A DNA stretch of 64,000 nt, taken from assembly GCA_948470475.1 (NCBI GenBank), contig OX419346.1, positions 19,286,917 to 19,350,916 on the forward strand, read 5' to 3'. The notes beneath the pieces were generated by a model, which saw only the letters and a program-made list of their open reading frames with translations, did no database searches and was not told where the DNA came from. Positions 26,901 through 38,800 of the stretch are shown here, in pieces; the first letter of the stretch is position 1, and every line of letters starts with the position of its first letter. The DNA comes from Galaxea fascicularis (lineage: Eukaryota; Cnidaria; Anthozoa; Scleractinia; Euphylliidae). The translations under genes and the position numbers were made by a program.

Positions 26901-29900
26901 ATTACTGTTCTCCAAAGTGTGACGGGATTCGCTAAGGCTATTGCATCTAAAAGTCCTTTGGATACGATTGCTGGAGTTCTTGGTACTATAGCTGGTCTGT
27001 CCAGTAAAAAATGTCTCAAGTCTCTACCAACTTATCTGGCCAGTGCCGAGACATGGCTCAAGTTTGGAAAGGCCTTCTCAGCATTAAACGACTCCAGCGA
27101 ATTGGACTTTGACCAACTTGAAGTTTCGGCAGTCCCCGAGATGATGAAGGTACGGCAAGATATAAAACAACTGATTGCAAAAATGGCACCTTTGTTCCAG
27201 AGCAGGGTTCTTAAAACATTCTAAAGAACCGGATTTATAGGTTAAACAAGAGGACGTCAGATTTCAGAAAATAATGATCTCGTGAGAACTTTTTTCATGT
27301 CAAACAACAATAATAATAATAATAACCTTCATTCAATTGGCGCCGAGCCCGAGAATGGAACCCGGGTCATACTGGTGGAAGGTGAGCGCTCTCACCACTA
27401 CGCCAACCCTGCTTTTTTACTTTGTACACCTAAATAAGGAAGAACTAAGAATATTTCCTTTTCCTTTTTCTAGGTAAACCTCGATATGAACAAGGAAAAC
27501 TTGGCCGCGGAATTAGTTTGTCTACTTGACGTGGCGTCTTTACCGCCAGATGTTGCACCATTAAAAGCAAAAATTGAGTCATACTTTATAGCAGGCTCTG
27601 CTCGCATTGACCTCATTGCAAAAGTTATGGACTTGGACAATGACATGGGAGGATATCTGTTCGATATTCCAGTTCTTAATAAGACCAGGGATACTATTCG
27701 TAATCTTGGTAAATCACCAGGTATGAAAGAGGGCTATTTTGATCAAGGAAGCTTCGTCAGGAGTTTTGTTTTTTTACACTTTTTTATGAAAAGATGAAAA
27801 AGATTTGGCAATTTGTCCCCCACAAAGCGTCAAAACGACAAATACCCAGCCCTTTAAAAAACAATGACGCTCTGTAACAGTTATGCTATCTTCTCTGCAT
27901 CTTGGTTTATCACGCGAAAGTTTAAACTAAGGGGCAAAATCTCGGCTTACGCAGAGAAACTTTGAAGTGCTGGTAAAGCGAGTGGGCAGGAAACCCAATT
28001 CATCAAATGACAGAAAAACAAAATGGTAAAACAACGTGGTACGAATATGTCTGTACCTTGTTCTTACCATGTTTTCACGTGATCCGTGCGTTGCCGAACT
28101 AGGCCAGGTTGCTCGAAGCACGGTTAGCGCTAACCATTGGTTAAGTTGTATTAAAACCTATAGGTTGCCATGGTATTTAACCTGGGTTAGCGTTAATCAT
28201 GCTTCGAGCAACTGGGCCCTGGTATAAATGGAATTTATTTGTCAATCGTGTCATATTCGGGTTCTTTTCTTTCCTACTTAAGCGTTGAAAATCACCACCA
28301 GTCTCCAGCAAAGTTTTACTGAAAATCTTCTCACCACTTACGAAGAGCTGGAGCACGCTTTCGTGAGGAACATCTACAAATTCTACAAAGCCATCGAGTT
28401 CCGCACACTCTGGGACGGGAAAAATCCATTAGCCGGGTTTCAACGAGTCGCAAGCGAGAGTGCACAGAGCACAAACATTCTGACTGGAGTAATTGCATTA
28501 TCAGACGTGTACACGAAAGTTCTTCAGTTGAAAAACAAAGCCGTGACTTGTTTCAGCAGGCACAGTTTCAAAACTGATTCCCAAAAATGGACCTTTGATA
28601 AAACAAAAAACAAGGCGGTAGGTTCCTCTCCTTGATTTTCTTTTGTTTTGTTTTAAAAGGAGGCAGGATGGCTGAGTGGTTAAGGGCGTTGGATTTCAAT
28701 GCGGTGACCCGGGTTCAAATCCCGCTCTGGCCACTAGCTGGTGTTGATCTGGATAGTCCCTGGTCACCCTTGTAAATAGCCCACTGGTTTGCCTCCGACC
28801 AGCTGGAATTCTTATCATGGTATGTTTATTTGAGTAACTTGTTTCTTGGAATTTGAATGGAGTGCCTGTAAACTAGCTGCTTAACTAAGTGCACTTTCAC
28901 TATAAGCATGGTATTAATATTATTATTATTGCTATTATTATTATCAAAAGGTTAGGGTCACGTTTGGTATATTACATGGCGTATTTGGCGTATTTACATG
29001 TTACTCCGCGCCGGCAAACAAGTTTTGATGGGTATGTCAACTAAGGTGTCGACGTTTCTTCACCAAAAATACTCTGCCGAACGCTTCACATCGGACGTTC
29101 CTTCACTGTTTGTACCTTCCTTGCTTTCTTCTCTCTTCTACCACAATTAGTATTTTTATACAATGCCAAGAGATCCAATCATGCTTTCTTCCCACATGTT
29201 ATAGAATCTTTGCCTAAATTTTAGTTCTTCGTTCTAATGTCAGATGTTTGACGAACTTGCTTCAGTGGGAAAAACAAATTTCACTGTCGACATTGACAAC
29301 AGCTGTGAAACTTGTTTCAACGTTCGTTTGTTAAAGGTAAGTAGCGTGTTTCATGTGTTTTCATGTGTAACATTATTCAAGAGTGCACAATGAACATATC
29401 TGGAAATATTGCGATGCGTTAACTACAAAAGCAGCTGCTACATAGGCGATGTTCTTCCTTGGTTATCACCTTGATGGTGATGCGATTTTTTGCGTGAAGT
29501 AGTATTCTTTTATTTGTCCACGAGAGTCGAGCGCCTGTGACGTGGTCTAGTAAGCCACACATGTACGCATTGCGGACCTATTATTATTACATGTATCTAT
29601 TATTTTTTTAATTGTCTCGTCGCCGGAGCGCGGTAGTGGCTGCACGAGGTACAAAGTCCGTCATTTTGTCGCGAATAATTCGACTGATTGAATTTCGTGC
29701 TATTTTTGTCTGCAACGTTTTTAGTTGTCGCCATCGCATCACTTGCGTGAGGATGGCTACACAAGCGATTTTCACCGTGGGCTGGCGACGCGACAACTTT
29801 CAAAACAAGACGCCTGGGGGCGTTAACGTGGGATGCATTGGTTGATGAATGTGTACGCACAGTCAGTTTGGTTATACGTGGACAATGGGAATTTAATGAT

Positions 29901-32900
29901 GACTCAGTACAGCATGACAAACACACGATGGTTAACTAGTCTCCTCGCCACCAGTGATGCATTTGATACGAATTTGCTGATCAAACCATGATCAAAAAAA
30001 TATTCGGCACTTTCATTTCGAGGTTATTTGGTCCGCGTCAAGTGCGTGCGGTGGACAGTAAGCAAAAAATAAAGTCATTTAACACCATCCAAAAACACCA
30101 ATCAATTTTATGCCCCTGTTATGATTTACTTGAGGAGATTTCTCTCTCAAATCGCTGAAATGCCTATGAATGTTGCGCTGTCTGACCCCCATACCAAGTC
30201 TCGCAATCTCGCTTGATCAAATGTCAAACTATGCAAATTTGTGTTAAAACAGTCAAGCGTACAAAATGCAAAAGAGTCAAACTTAAAAATATCGTTTTCT
30301 TTTCGCTAGGACAAATACAAAGATTACGAAGCTTTTCACACTCGATTAGAATGTAAATTATTCACAGTTGAAAACACGAAACTAAAGCAATGAGCGAAAC
30401 AAATCAATCTCTTTTCAATCATTCAAATACTTCACTGTGTCGCGGCGCTGTGAGAATAAAATCTTTACTTAAATGTTTTCTCCGACAAATGAGCACGTTT
30501 AGAAAGAGGAACCGTGGCTGATCAGCTAGCAGCACTGTTTGGCGATTTCAGCGTCACATGGTTCCTTAAAGTACAGAAATAAAATCGAAAAAAGACGACC
30601 AGAAAAAAAAAGGCCAACAACATCGGTTTCAGATAAGGTCACCCATCCGAGTAGTAACCCCGGCCAGCAGGGCTTAACTTCAGTGAGAAGCAAAAGCACG
30701 TGGCTAATTGCCATATGAGACTACAATGACGACGAAACTCGCCCGAATCTTTTATACGTGGTCTGCCTACGCATCCCACGTAATAAGAAATCGCATCACC
30801 GTCGCAAGCAAAAAATGGCTCGTATCGCCGCGGCTTAAGGTCTATTGACAGCAAAACTTTAATTACTGATTTTTTTTCGTTTCATTGCTTCCTTCTCAGA
30901 TCTACATCGAGCTTTTCGGAGATGAAAACCAGCCCGCCAATGTTCCCTCCAAGATTCACATTAGTGTCCGCCATCACAACAGTTCCTCCTTCCGCGCGGG
31001 TGACAAGACTATTAAGCAATATATACAAAAACGTGAATCCAAACCAACGACATTTGACCGACACAAAATCACTGACGAGAAAAAGTGTCAGGAAAGGAAG
31101 AAGAAGGGACAAGACACAGGTAATAATACTGCTGCCTCGACTTTCTGTCACGAATGTTCAGCCCCGGCTTAGCAAGTAACCTTTCTCCGGTAGATCTAAT
31201 CCGGAGGTCGTGGGTTCGATTCCCACCGAGGTCATAAGAATTTTTTCTTTGCCTCGTGTGGTTTCCTGATACCCTTTACTAGGGCTAACGCCCAGTGGGT
31301 TTTTCATGGGTTTCTATTAGCACTTTAATTTACACTTCAAAGTTAATTCTCTGTTCCACCACTTTTTCCAGTTCCTTTGAGTCTCTTTATCAAAGCGAGG
31401 CTAAACGCACATTCTCTCTTAGGAAAATGAGTTTTCAAAAAATGTCAATAAAACTAACATCTCTATGAAAAACTATGTTATAAGAATCGATTTCAATGGG
31501 AGGCGAAACTGAACCAGAACATTAAAAAGACTCTCAGTCTGAGTGGACACTAAGATCTTAGACCGGAAATTTCTGTACAGAGGAACCTCGATTTAAAAAC
31601 CTCTGTACAACTAGGTCCTCGGTATAACGAACGGTATTCTGTTTAGGTGAATGTGAATATACGAATATCATATATATTTTTACTGTTAACTGGCTTTTAG
31701 CTTTGCTAAAAAGACAGTCACTGAGCATATTTCCCGCAAAAATAAGAATTCTGGAATGTAATGAGATTTGTATTGCTCACAATCTAGCAATCAAGAGCTC
31801 TTTTGTCTTATCCAGCGAATTACTGCCTCGAAGAACAAGATAGTCGCTGGGAGCCGATGTGCACTGACCCACTGTCACTTGGCAAGGACATTTTGCTGGG
31901 AGCAGAAGAATGTGTTAGTCCGTTTGGCGTTTACGACCTGGAGATACCTGTGGACAAGGACCTGGAGTGTGGAAGCAGTATTCTTACTGCATCAAACTGC
32001 AAAGACTTGGACGTGAGTTGAATACTTAAAAGGGGCACGGTCATGGGTGTTAACCTGCTTTTCAGCCCAAACTTCACAAAAATGTTAATCAATGACCTTT
32101 ACTCATGCCAAAACATAATTTCCCTGAAATGCAGGAAAAGGTATTTTTGCAGAAAAAGGTCATCCACAATTTTTGGCCATGGCTTCAAGATGACGTAAGA
32201 GAAAAATTTAGCCTAAGTTTTTCAAAATGCAGTCAATGTTTATCCTTGCCATCCGTAACAGTTTGAAGTCAGTATTTAGTCTCATTGCAGTAACACAGTC
32301 CTGCGTAAATAAACTGCTTCATTAGTTTTGGGTTTTTCCTGATTTAAAGACATTTTTTTAGCATCTTACAGCTTACCGAAATAGCCTGACAGTGCTCCTT
32401 TAACTTATATTTAAAAAATAAATAAATAAATAAATAAATAAATAGCAAGATCTCCAACCAAACCGCGAGATTTCTTCTAACAGAGGTAAATTAAAAGTTA
32501 TACTGCTTTGTACTGTGGACGGTGTTAATCTCGCGCCTTGATTAGTGTAGATGAGTTTGCGATTTAAGAATAGACGCGCGAATGACGTCATGAGTCAAAG
32601 AAACTGAGTAAAAAAAAAAGCAATGCATAGAACAAATTGATTTTATTTGTCAGACCGCGCCTGTGTGTGCTCTGACAAGGCAGAGAGGGTGTCAAAATGT
32701 GGTGCGAACATCAATCACGCTATGAGCCGCAAGCGAGTAGCGTACGTCTTTTAACGTACCCCGTTTCAACGTCATCCGTGCGTTATCAGAGTGATACGCA
32801 CGGGCAAATAGAATCAATTCGTCAGTTAAATTGTACCGCATCGATTGCCCGTGAAACCCTTACCTACCTCGCTCTTACGAGCTTTGCAATGGCAGCGCGC

Positions 32901-33168
32901 GAAAGGTGTGCGATTCGCAAAATCAACTGCGTTCATGCTGAAAACGCGTTGGTTATATTTGAGAAAAAATGGACTCTTTGGTTGGAAATTTCATTTTTGT
33001 CATACTGATCTCCTCCTACAGCTGTCAAAGTTCACAAAGATGAACGTGTGGACCTATGTTTACTATTGGGTTGGTAAATATCCCGTTGGACCTCAAGATA
33101 TCATGTGCTCTGAACGAACTTACAGATACAAGGATGCCGATAACCAAACGGCTATTTTCACACCATGA
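14851..33168 (+). CDS. Gene B: complete large secreted Gly-rich/helical protein of unknown family (19 exons, 1087 aa)
   Basis: This is the tandem paralogue of gene A, and I recognise no family. Exons: 14851-14905, 16110-16232, 17726-17830, 18882-19021, 19294-19501, 20312-20427, 20920-21040, 21841-21960, 23216-23371, 24521-24748, 25388-25581, 26427-26534, 26799-27149, 27474-27720, 28283-28617, 29244-29336, 30900-31119, 31816-32012, 33022-33168. They sum to 3264 nt in one frame. Approximate residues: signal peptide 1-16; Pro/Ala-rich 19-59; charged helix 95-141; beta-like plus Gly-X-Y tail 142-210; Gly-rich 211-381; helical 382-558; helical with hydrophobic core 591-627; helical 676-869; Cys/Trp C-terminus 870-1087. 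The ATG is chosen because it begins a hydrophobic leader and follows an acceptor-like TTTCCACAG, so a spliced 5' UTR is possible. Weakest call: exon 4, whose acceptor has a poor pyrimidine tract. A secreted structural or defence role is conceivable, but nothing in the sequence fixes it. Confidence 0.85.
15789..15843. repeat. Short palindrome
   Basis: GTTCAACATTTGTTG and its inverse CAACAAATGTTGAAC flank a second ACAAATGTTG word in gene B intron 1. Confidence 0.7.
16110..16232 (+). other. Pro/Ala-rich linker exon of gene B
   Basis: This is a symmetrical phase 1-1 exon of 123 nt between TTGATACAG and GTGAGT. After a short H/Q segment it encodes repeated PA and PK dipeptides (for example PAPAPAPKPPP). 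It resembles a flexible or polyproline-II spacer between the leader and the rest of the protein. The corresponding gene A exon is outside the window. Confidence 0.7.
16350..16480. repeat. MITE-like family II, copy 1
   Basis: Inverted arms (GGTTCCTGAAAAGTGTAATA ... ACACCTTTCAGGAACTGG) enclose TCCATGGATAAA words. It lies in gene B intron 2. A second copy is at 49855-49983. Confidence 0.85.
21180..21231 (+). repeat. (GTAA/GTCA)n microsatellite
   Basis: A run of GTAA units shades into GTCA units in gene B intron 7. Confidence 0.8.
21555..21700 (-). repeat. tRNA-derived SINE fragment
   Basis: On the minus strand it shows a box A-like TTAAGTGGCGAGAGC and a box B-like GGGTTCGATTATC, the head of a tRNA-derived SINE. 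The body is short and no complete tRNA fold was found. Confidence 0.55.
23395..23537. repeat. MITE-like inverted-repeat element
   Basis: Inverted ends GGTTGTTCAAACGTTGGATAG and CTATCCAGCCTTTGAACAATTG enclose repeated ATCCACTGGATAA words. It starts only about 25 bases after the donor of gene B exon 9. Confidence 0.8.
24780..24900 (+). repeat. (CAC/CAT)n microsatellite
   Basis: This CAC/CAT trinucleotide run sits at the same intron position as the (ATC)n run in gene A, so it probably predates the duplication. Confidence 0.75.
26799..27149 (+). other. Gene B exon 13: helical exon with a conserved hydrophobic segment
   Basis: This 117-codon phase 0-0 exon has a heptad-like charged N-terminus, then a largely uncharged Ala/Gly/Ile/Leu segment at about residues 33-69 of the exon (TGFAKAIAS ... 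GVLGTIAGLSS), then an amphipathic tail ending in AVPEMMK. The matching gene A exon (5067-5417) keeps the hydrophobic part almost unchanged while its N-terminal 30 residues diverge. It could be a buried helical core or a membrane-interacting hairpin. Confidence 0.6.
27341..27415 (-). repeat. tRNA-derived SINE head
   Basis: The minus strand has TGGCGTAGTGGTGAGAGCGC (box A-like) and GGGTTCCATTC (box B-like), followed by an AAT-rich tail, as expected for a SINE rather than a working tRNA gene. Confidence 0.6.
28101..28222. repeat. MITE-like family III, copy 1
   Basis: The arms GGTTGCTCGAAGCACGGTTA and GCTTCGAGCAACTGGGCC are inverted, with TTAGCGCTAACC / GTTAGCGTTAATC inside. It resembles the element at 58371-58612. 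Confidence 0.8.
28662..28945 (+). repeat. tRNA-derived SINE (Leu/Ser-type head, unrelated tail)
   Basis: GATGGCTGAGTGGTTAAGG (box A) and GGGTTCAAATCCCG (box B) lie about 30 bases apart, followed by a tail that ends in TATTATTATT. The head is too degenerate in the anticodon and variable arms to call a functional tRNA. Confidence 0.7.
31178..31345 (+). repeat. tRNA-derived SINE fragment
   Basis: It has a box B-like GGGTTCGATTCCCACC followed by GGGCTAACGCCCAGTGGG and an AT-rich tail, in gene B intron 17. Confidence 0.5.
32413..32444 (+). repeat. (AAAT)n microsatellite
   Basis: This is a perfect run of about eight AAAT units in the last gene B intron. Confidence 0.85.
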
Positions 33169-34930
33169 TTCCGTGGGTAGCCGAATGAAGACAAACGCCG
33201 ATTATTCGTTCAATTTTAATTAGTTACTTTAAATGATTAACTTGATGAAACACCGTATACATTCAATGGAAAATTCGCCAAAACTTTGTTTTCGAAACTT
33301 AGCGACAAGCATAAAACTTCACACAAAGACAACTGAGTCGAAAATTAAACCATCTTTTGTTGAAACGTTACATTACGTTGTTACGTTGAAGATAAAAGCT
33401 TTGTTCCGCAATAATGTCGGACCCAACCAATTCAGTTATTTGAGAAGACCCTTATGCATAAAGCTACATGTGTGTGCGTCAGAAAACTGTTTACGGTTAA
33501 TTTAACCTTCTTGTCAATAAACAGTGAAATAGCAGTGATTAATAACACCGTCCCTAGCGGTTTTGTCAAGCTTGCAAAAAGCAGATTTTCAATTTGCACG
33601 ATTACTTATAACTAACTAATACAAACGGTAACTTCTTATCTCAAGGTAACGTCTATGAAATAATACAAATAATTTAAGCGATAATTCCAAGCTGTACGGT
33701 TATATAAAAAGAAATTATGTACGAAAATAAAACGTAGTTGAGCATTATTCGCGTCATTTATTTTATATTTTGTCAAGCGTTCCTCGACACCTCATCCAAA
33801 CGATTAACGTGCATTTCCAGCACCGACCAACAAGGGGGGATGCGCATCGCGAGTAGCCTGTTACACATCAAAGCAACATTTGATAGGGCTCTTACGCTGC
33901 GGTTCATATGGATCAAACGCCCATTACTTGACTCAGCCTTTGGCACCTTTCACACATTGGCAAAGACCTGGCAATGGCGTTCTATACCATCTTAGACATA
34001 TTTTAAGGGTGAGTCAAACACGAGAGGTTAATGTGGTTTTTCGCGCAGTGCAAATACCTCCAATCTTGAAGTGAATTTACCATGGCAATCCTACGACAAT
34101 CGAATAGTGCAGTTTCTCAGACATAATCTCCGACTTTCGAGTAGCTAAATAAAGACATTTGCATTCCCGGCAGACTTTTTAACATTACAAAATGTTGCAA
34201 TTTATTTTAAAACCGAACATTCCCGTTGTAACCACCATCTCACTTGCAATACCATAGCGTTATTGCTGCCGAAGTGACGGAAATAACGGAGCTCAAAGCA
34301 AGAATCAGAATCTTCTTGCTCTCAATGCTGACGAACTCAAAACCTCCTGTACAAGTTACGAAGATACTTGCAAAGTCGATTTACATGTAATATTTTTAAA
34401 ATAACTTCGGATTTCAACCGACAAATACACTCAGACACGCGCACTAACTGAATGAAATTCAGCACTGATTCTTGGAATAGGCTGAGGGTACTTTGTATGT
34501 GGACGTTTCAGTCGATAAAAGTTATTGGTCGAGTAAAAGAAACACAGTATCTTGCCAGCTCTTTGGCTGATGCTTAGCTCAAGTTGGCTTTTTAAGGACG
34601 AAACCCCGTTTCTGAGATACTGGGAAATCATTTAGACAACGCATAATAGCAGCTACCAGCGTTTCTGTAAGTTCCCGTCGCATCTCGGGTGTAATTCCAA
34701 GGTACATTGCTGTCGCCCGACAGCAATTATAGTGCCACTGCCTCAACAATACGACAAGCCCTCCCTCCCGGCATACGTCTTTAGTGGTACCTCCTCAATA
34801 TAGAAGAAATTCTTTCCTTCATGTTGGTCCTTGATGTTGGTTGTAGAAAATTTCTACGCGAAGGATCCAACCGTCACAATACACATTTGGGACACTTGGT
34901 GATGGGTGAATGCAGTAGGCGCTGGCGTTT
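33169..34930. other. Convergent spacer between gene B and DALRD3
   Basis: It contains the 3' flanks of two convergent genes. Candidate AATAAA signals for gene B are present. For DALRD3 (minus strand) a TTTATT at 34201-34206 is the only clear candidate I noted, about 725 bases past the stop. No other gene was recognised. Confidence 0.5.
33516..33731 (+). promoter_or_regulatory. Candidate polyadenylation signals of gene B
   Basis: AATAAA occurs at 33516-33521 and at 33726-33731, about 350 and 560 bases after the stop. The spacing resembles that in gene A, and the two 3' flanks share recognisable sequence such as the CATTCAATGG/CATAAAACAG zone just after the stop. Confidence 0.4.
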
Positions 34931-35836
34931 TCACATCTGGTTGGGGGAATTGACGTTTAAGAGATTCAAGCAGTTGACGAATATCTGTCAGGAAAAGAAA
35001 GAAACAAACAAAATAAAACGACAACAGCACCAAAACAAAGATCCGCCACCCCAGCCTTCTCAAAGTAAAGACCAGTGCGCAGAATACGTCGAAGTTAGTA
35101 AGTGAGGCAAAGGGAGACGAAAAGGCGTATCCCGTATTAGAATTTATTAGAGTAACAAAGTCGTGTCTTGTATAACTAAGAATTAGCTGCAATTTAGCTG
35201 GTGCTTTAAAAGGTGTAAAACTCGGAGCTACTTACAGCTATCTTGTGGTACCAATGTGTATGGAGGGGTGAAGAAAGCGAGGACAATGCTGCAATGGGGG
35301 TGCTGTTTGTATCACTCAAGGGAAAGTTAGCATTTGTTGTTAGATATGGTGTTGAATAGATATAACTGACCTGTTGAACAGCTTTCATGAGATAGAGCCT
35401 TGCAAACATCGTGGGGAAAAGATGTTGTCTTGGTTCCTGAAAAATCAATTAACTGACTGATTAATTAAACAACTACATAACAATCCCACTCATTATTATA
35501 ACCATAATGGACGTGACGTCCTTCTTTCGGTAACCATGCACCCCCATGAAAGCTCTAAAGAGTACTTTCCACTGCATCTGTTAGGGTAACACATTTCCCA
35601 GACTACATTTTAACATCAATTCTTGATTAAGGTGCTGTGACATGACTCACCCCAAGAATGTGAACTCGTCCATAATAAGAACTGAGTTTATGACTCAAGT
35701 TGAATAGAAAGCAACAGATCTGTGGATAAACCAAACAGAACACAAACTATTAAGGTCGGGCCGGAGGGGAAAATATTTGGCTCTCGGTCATGGCGCACGG
35801 ACATCGCTGCGCTCGGTCCGTACATCATGGCCTCGA

Positions 35837-35884
<48 letters not shown>

Positions 35885-38800
35885 GCAATACTTTGTATTG
35901 GTCATTTCCAGACGTCATTAGGGAGCTTAAGCAACGACAACGGCAACGGCAACGAAAACGTCATTACAAACAATTACACTCCCTGTCTTTGTAACTCTTT
36001 TCGCGATCATTTGTTTAACAAGGAAAATACTGGCGAACTGTCCAAGGCCTTATTTCTGTGAACGGTGTTAAAGTAAAGAAAAAAGAAAGAAAATTTGCCG
36101 TCGCGTGCTCACGTTCTCGAGAAAACCTCAAATTTGGTCATTTCACGTTGTTGTTTTGCGGATGGCGGTAAAGAAATGACCAAAATGTAAAACGCACGCG
36201 CAGAGCGAATCAAGAAAAAATATTTTACATCGGTGCCTTTCAAAATAAAGCAGAAAAAGCAGCAAAACCTACGTAGCGATATGGTAACACAGATCCTTGC
36301 AAACTGGCAAACTGTGACCAAAAGACATTAAGATTACACCACACTCACAAATGTCAATTGTCATTACGCGAGTTTTCTACTCCTAAGTAATGGTGCATTT
36401 ATCATATTTTAAACAACGCCTTTCTGACCTTATTTGTGTGAATCGTGACTTTTTGTGACTTTGACACATCTATTTGCACTGCTTCCTTCACAGTCAATGG
36501 AAAAGCGATCATAAAGTTTAGCACTAACTCCCATTCGGCCTATTAAAGAATACAACGAAAAACGTCACGACCTATTGCTTATCTGCCTCAGAAAACACAA
36601 AGATACGTATGAAGATTAAGACGGAGAGATAAAGTAATAAACCAATGAGAAAATGGTTGATGGATATAGAGAGGTGGACAAAGGACGGCAGGGGTAGGGG
36701 AAAGAAGGCGGGGCGGGGGAATGAAGGGAAATAGGGTGGGACAAAGAATCGCAAGACAACGACAGGGGGGCGGAAAGGAGGGAGGAAGAAGGAAAGCAGA
36801 GAAAGAGAAGGGGACGGTTGAGCCGTGAAGAGGGAGGGAGAGAAGGAACGATGATAGAGATATGTTCAAAGATAGATTATGAGAGGGAGAGTGCGAAAGA
36901 AGGGTTCTGCGGAGCGGTATGGAGGGAGGGAAGAAGGAGGGAGGGAGGAGAGGAAAATTGAAAAAGAGGAGGAAGGCGAGGGTAGCACAATGGGAGGAAG
37001 GGAAGGATGGTAGAGATGGATTAATAGATAGAGTGAAAAAAGAAGGGTTCAGCAGAGCGGTATGGAGGGAGGGAAGAAAGAAGGAGGTAGGTGGGGGGGG
37101 GGAATTGAAGAAGAGGTGGGATGCAAGGGTAGCTCGACTGGATGATAGAGGGGTACACTTGAGTTAAATGCAAGAGGATGGAGGTAATAAGGTAAAGAAT
37201 TATGTGGTGAGAATGCTACCTTAGCAGCTTAAAGAAAGGTAAGTGCACACTCTTTCAGTACGGCGTAAACTAACGAAAACTAAAATTACTAAGGTGAACA
37301 AAGCAAAAACTGCGAGGCTTCTTGAGAGAGGGTAGGCTCTAACGAACAGGTTGGAATTGTGCTTTGGGCTGCCAACTCTTCCATATTTTTCCCCATTTTA
37401 TCTCGCTCATGTGTGTTTGGCTACCTGTGTTTTATATAAACCTAGCCACATGCACCAATGATGTAAAATGAACTGCGACACACCTCATCTCGCAGAAGAT
37501 TAAAATCCACCTCTTTCACGGGAGGTAGGCCAGGATACACACCTAAACGACGTAAATGAAATAGAGTGAGCTTCAAAAAAACAGATATGGCCGAAAAAAC
37601 AAGCATTAAAAAACATACAACACTTCGGATATCTTCTCAAATTAACGATGTTGAACTCATCAATGTGATGCCATTATCATTACCATCAGTTTCACCGAAA
37701 CCATTACAATTACCGCTACTACCATCACTGCCATCACCATCAATACTAACATTGCCACCAACACCATCATCACCACCATCATCATTATCATCACCATCAT
37801 CATCACCACCACCACTAACACTTCCACCACCAACATCATCATCATCATCACCACCATCACCACCACCACCATTATTCTAACATTTCACACTAACCACAAT
37901 ACAAATTCGTGGCAAATTAAGAATTGTAATAAAAGTATGATTATTAGCACCTTTCTGAACATTTTCCTCAAAGTTCTGAAAAAGTCTGCAGAGCCTGGCA
38001 CAGTTGTACAAAACGAAGGTTGCTTGTCTGAATTCTCTCGAGGTTTCACTCAAGTTGAGTTGTAACTGGAAAGAAAAAAAAAAACAAACTAAAAATTTGT
38101 GTTCGGAAGAAGACAGACACACCAGTCACCTCTCCAAAAAATGCACCCCTCCATATCGTACAAACAATGTTGATGTCACAAAAGACCATCCTTAAAGCTC
38201 ATTACCTAGATTTCAAAAGTCCTATTTGTTCTGACAAATTCATCTGAAGTTATCAAATCGAGTACGATGGCTCCCTCCCTCTCTCCGACTCCGGAGGAAA
38301 AAAAACATAAGAAGGCAAACAAATAGGCCATATTCGTATTCTCGGTATTGAACTGGATCTAGCATGAAGTGGAGGCTCTTGCGGGGGGATCTTTTCATAT
38401 GTTAATGTATTCCCCCGCAAGAGCCTCCACTTCATGCTAGATCCAGGTCAATACCGAGAATACGAATATGGCCTATTTACAATCAAACAAAAAAGGCTTA
38501 ACAGGTAATCGAGTAACCCTCCCTCAACTTACTTCGCTGTTTGGCGACGCTGATAGCATTTCCAGCTTTACAGCAGCTACTGCCATGTGTCTGATTGACA
38601 TATCCCAACCATGGCCTAACAACGAACACACAAAAAAAATGAGGGGAAAAAAATGCCTCACTTTGAAAAGACAGCGTTCAAAAGTGGGTGCGCGAGCGGT
38701 TGGGACATCCGTAGTTCACTCCCCCTTCCAGCAACCGTACAAAAAACGTCTGCGGTCGTATTTCAACGCCCGTGGGGGGAAATCTCTATTCCTCATAAGC

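Noticed and set aside
28662..28735. Functional tRNA gene
   Set aside because: Boxes A and B are present, but the anticodon arm and variable arm do not fold correctly and a SINE tail follows.
36572..37167. ORFs in the GA-rich tract, both strands
   Set aside because: Low-complexity minisatellite inside a DALRD3 intron; no conserved residues.
37566..37880. 104-codon Pro/Ser ORF and Val/Met-rich complement
   Set aside because: Both arise from the CAT/CAC trinucleotide tract in a DALRD3 intron.
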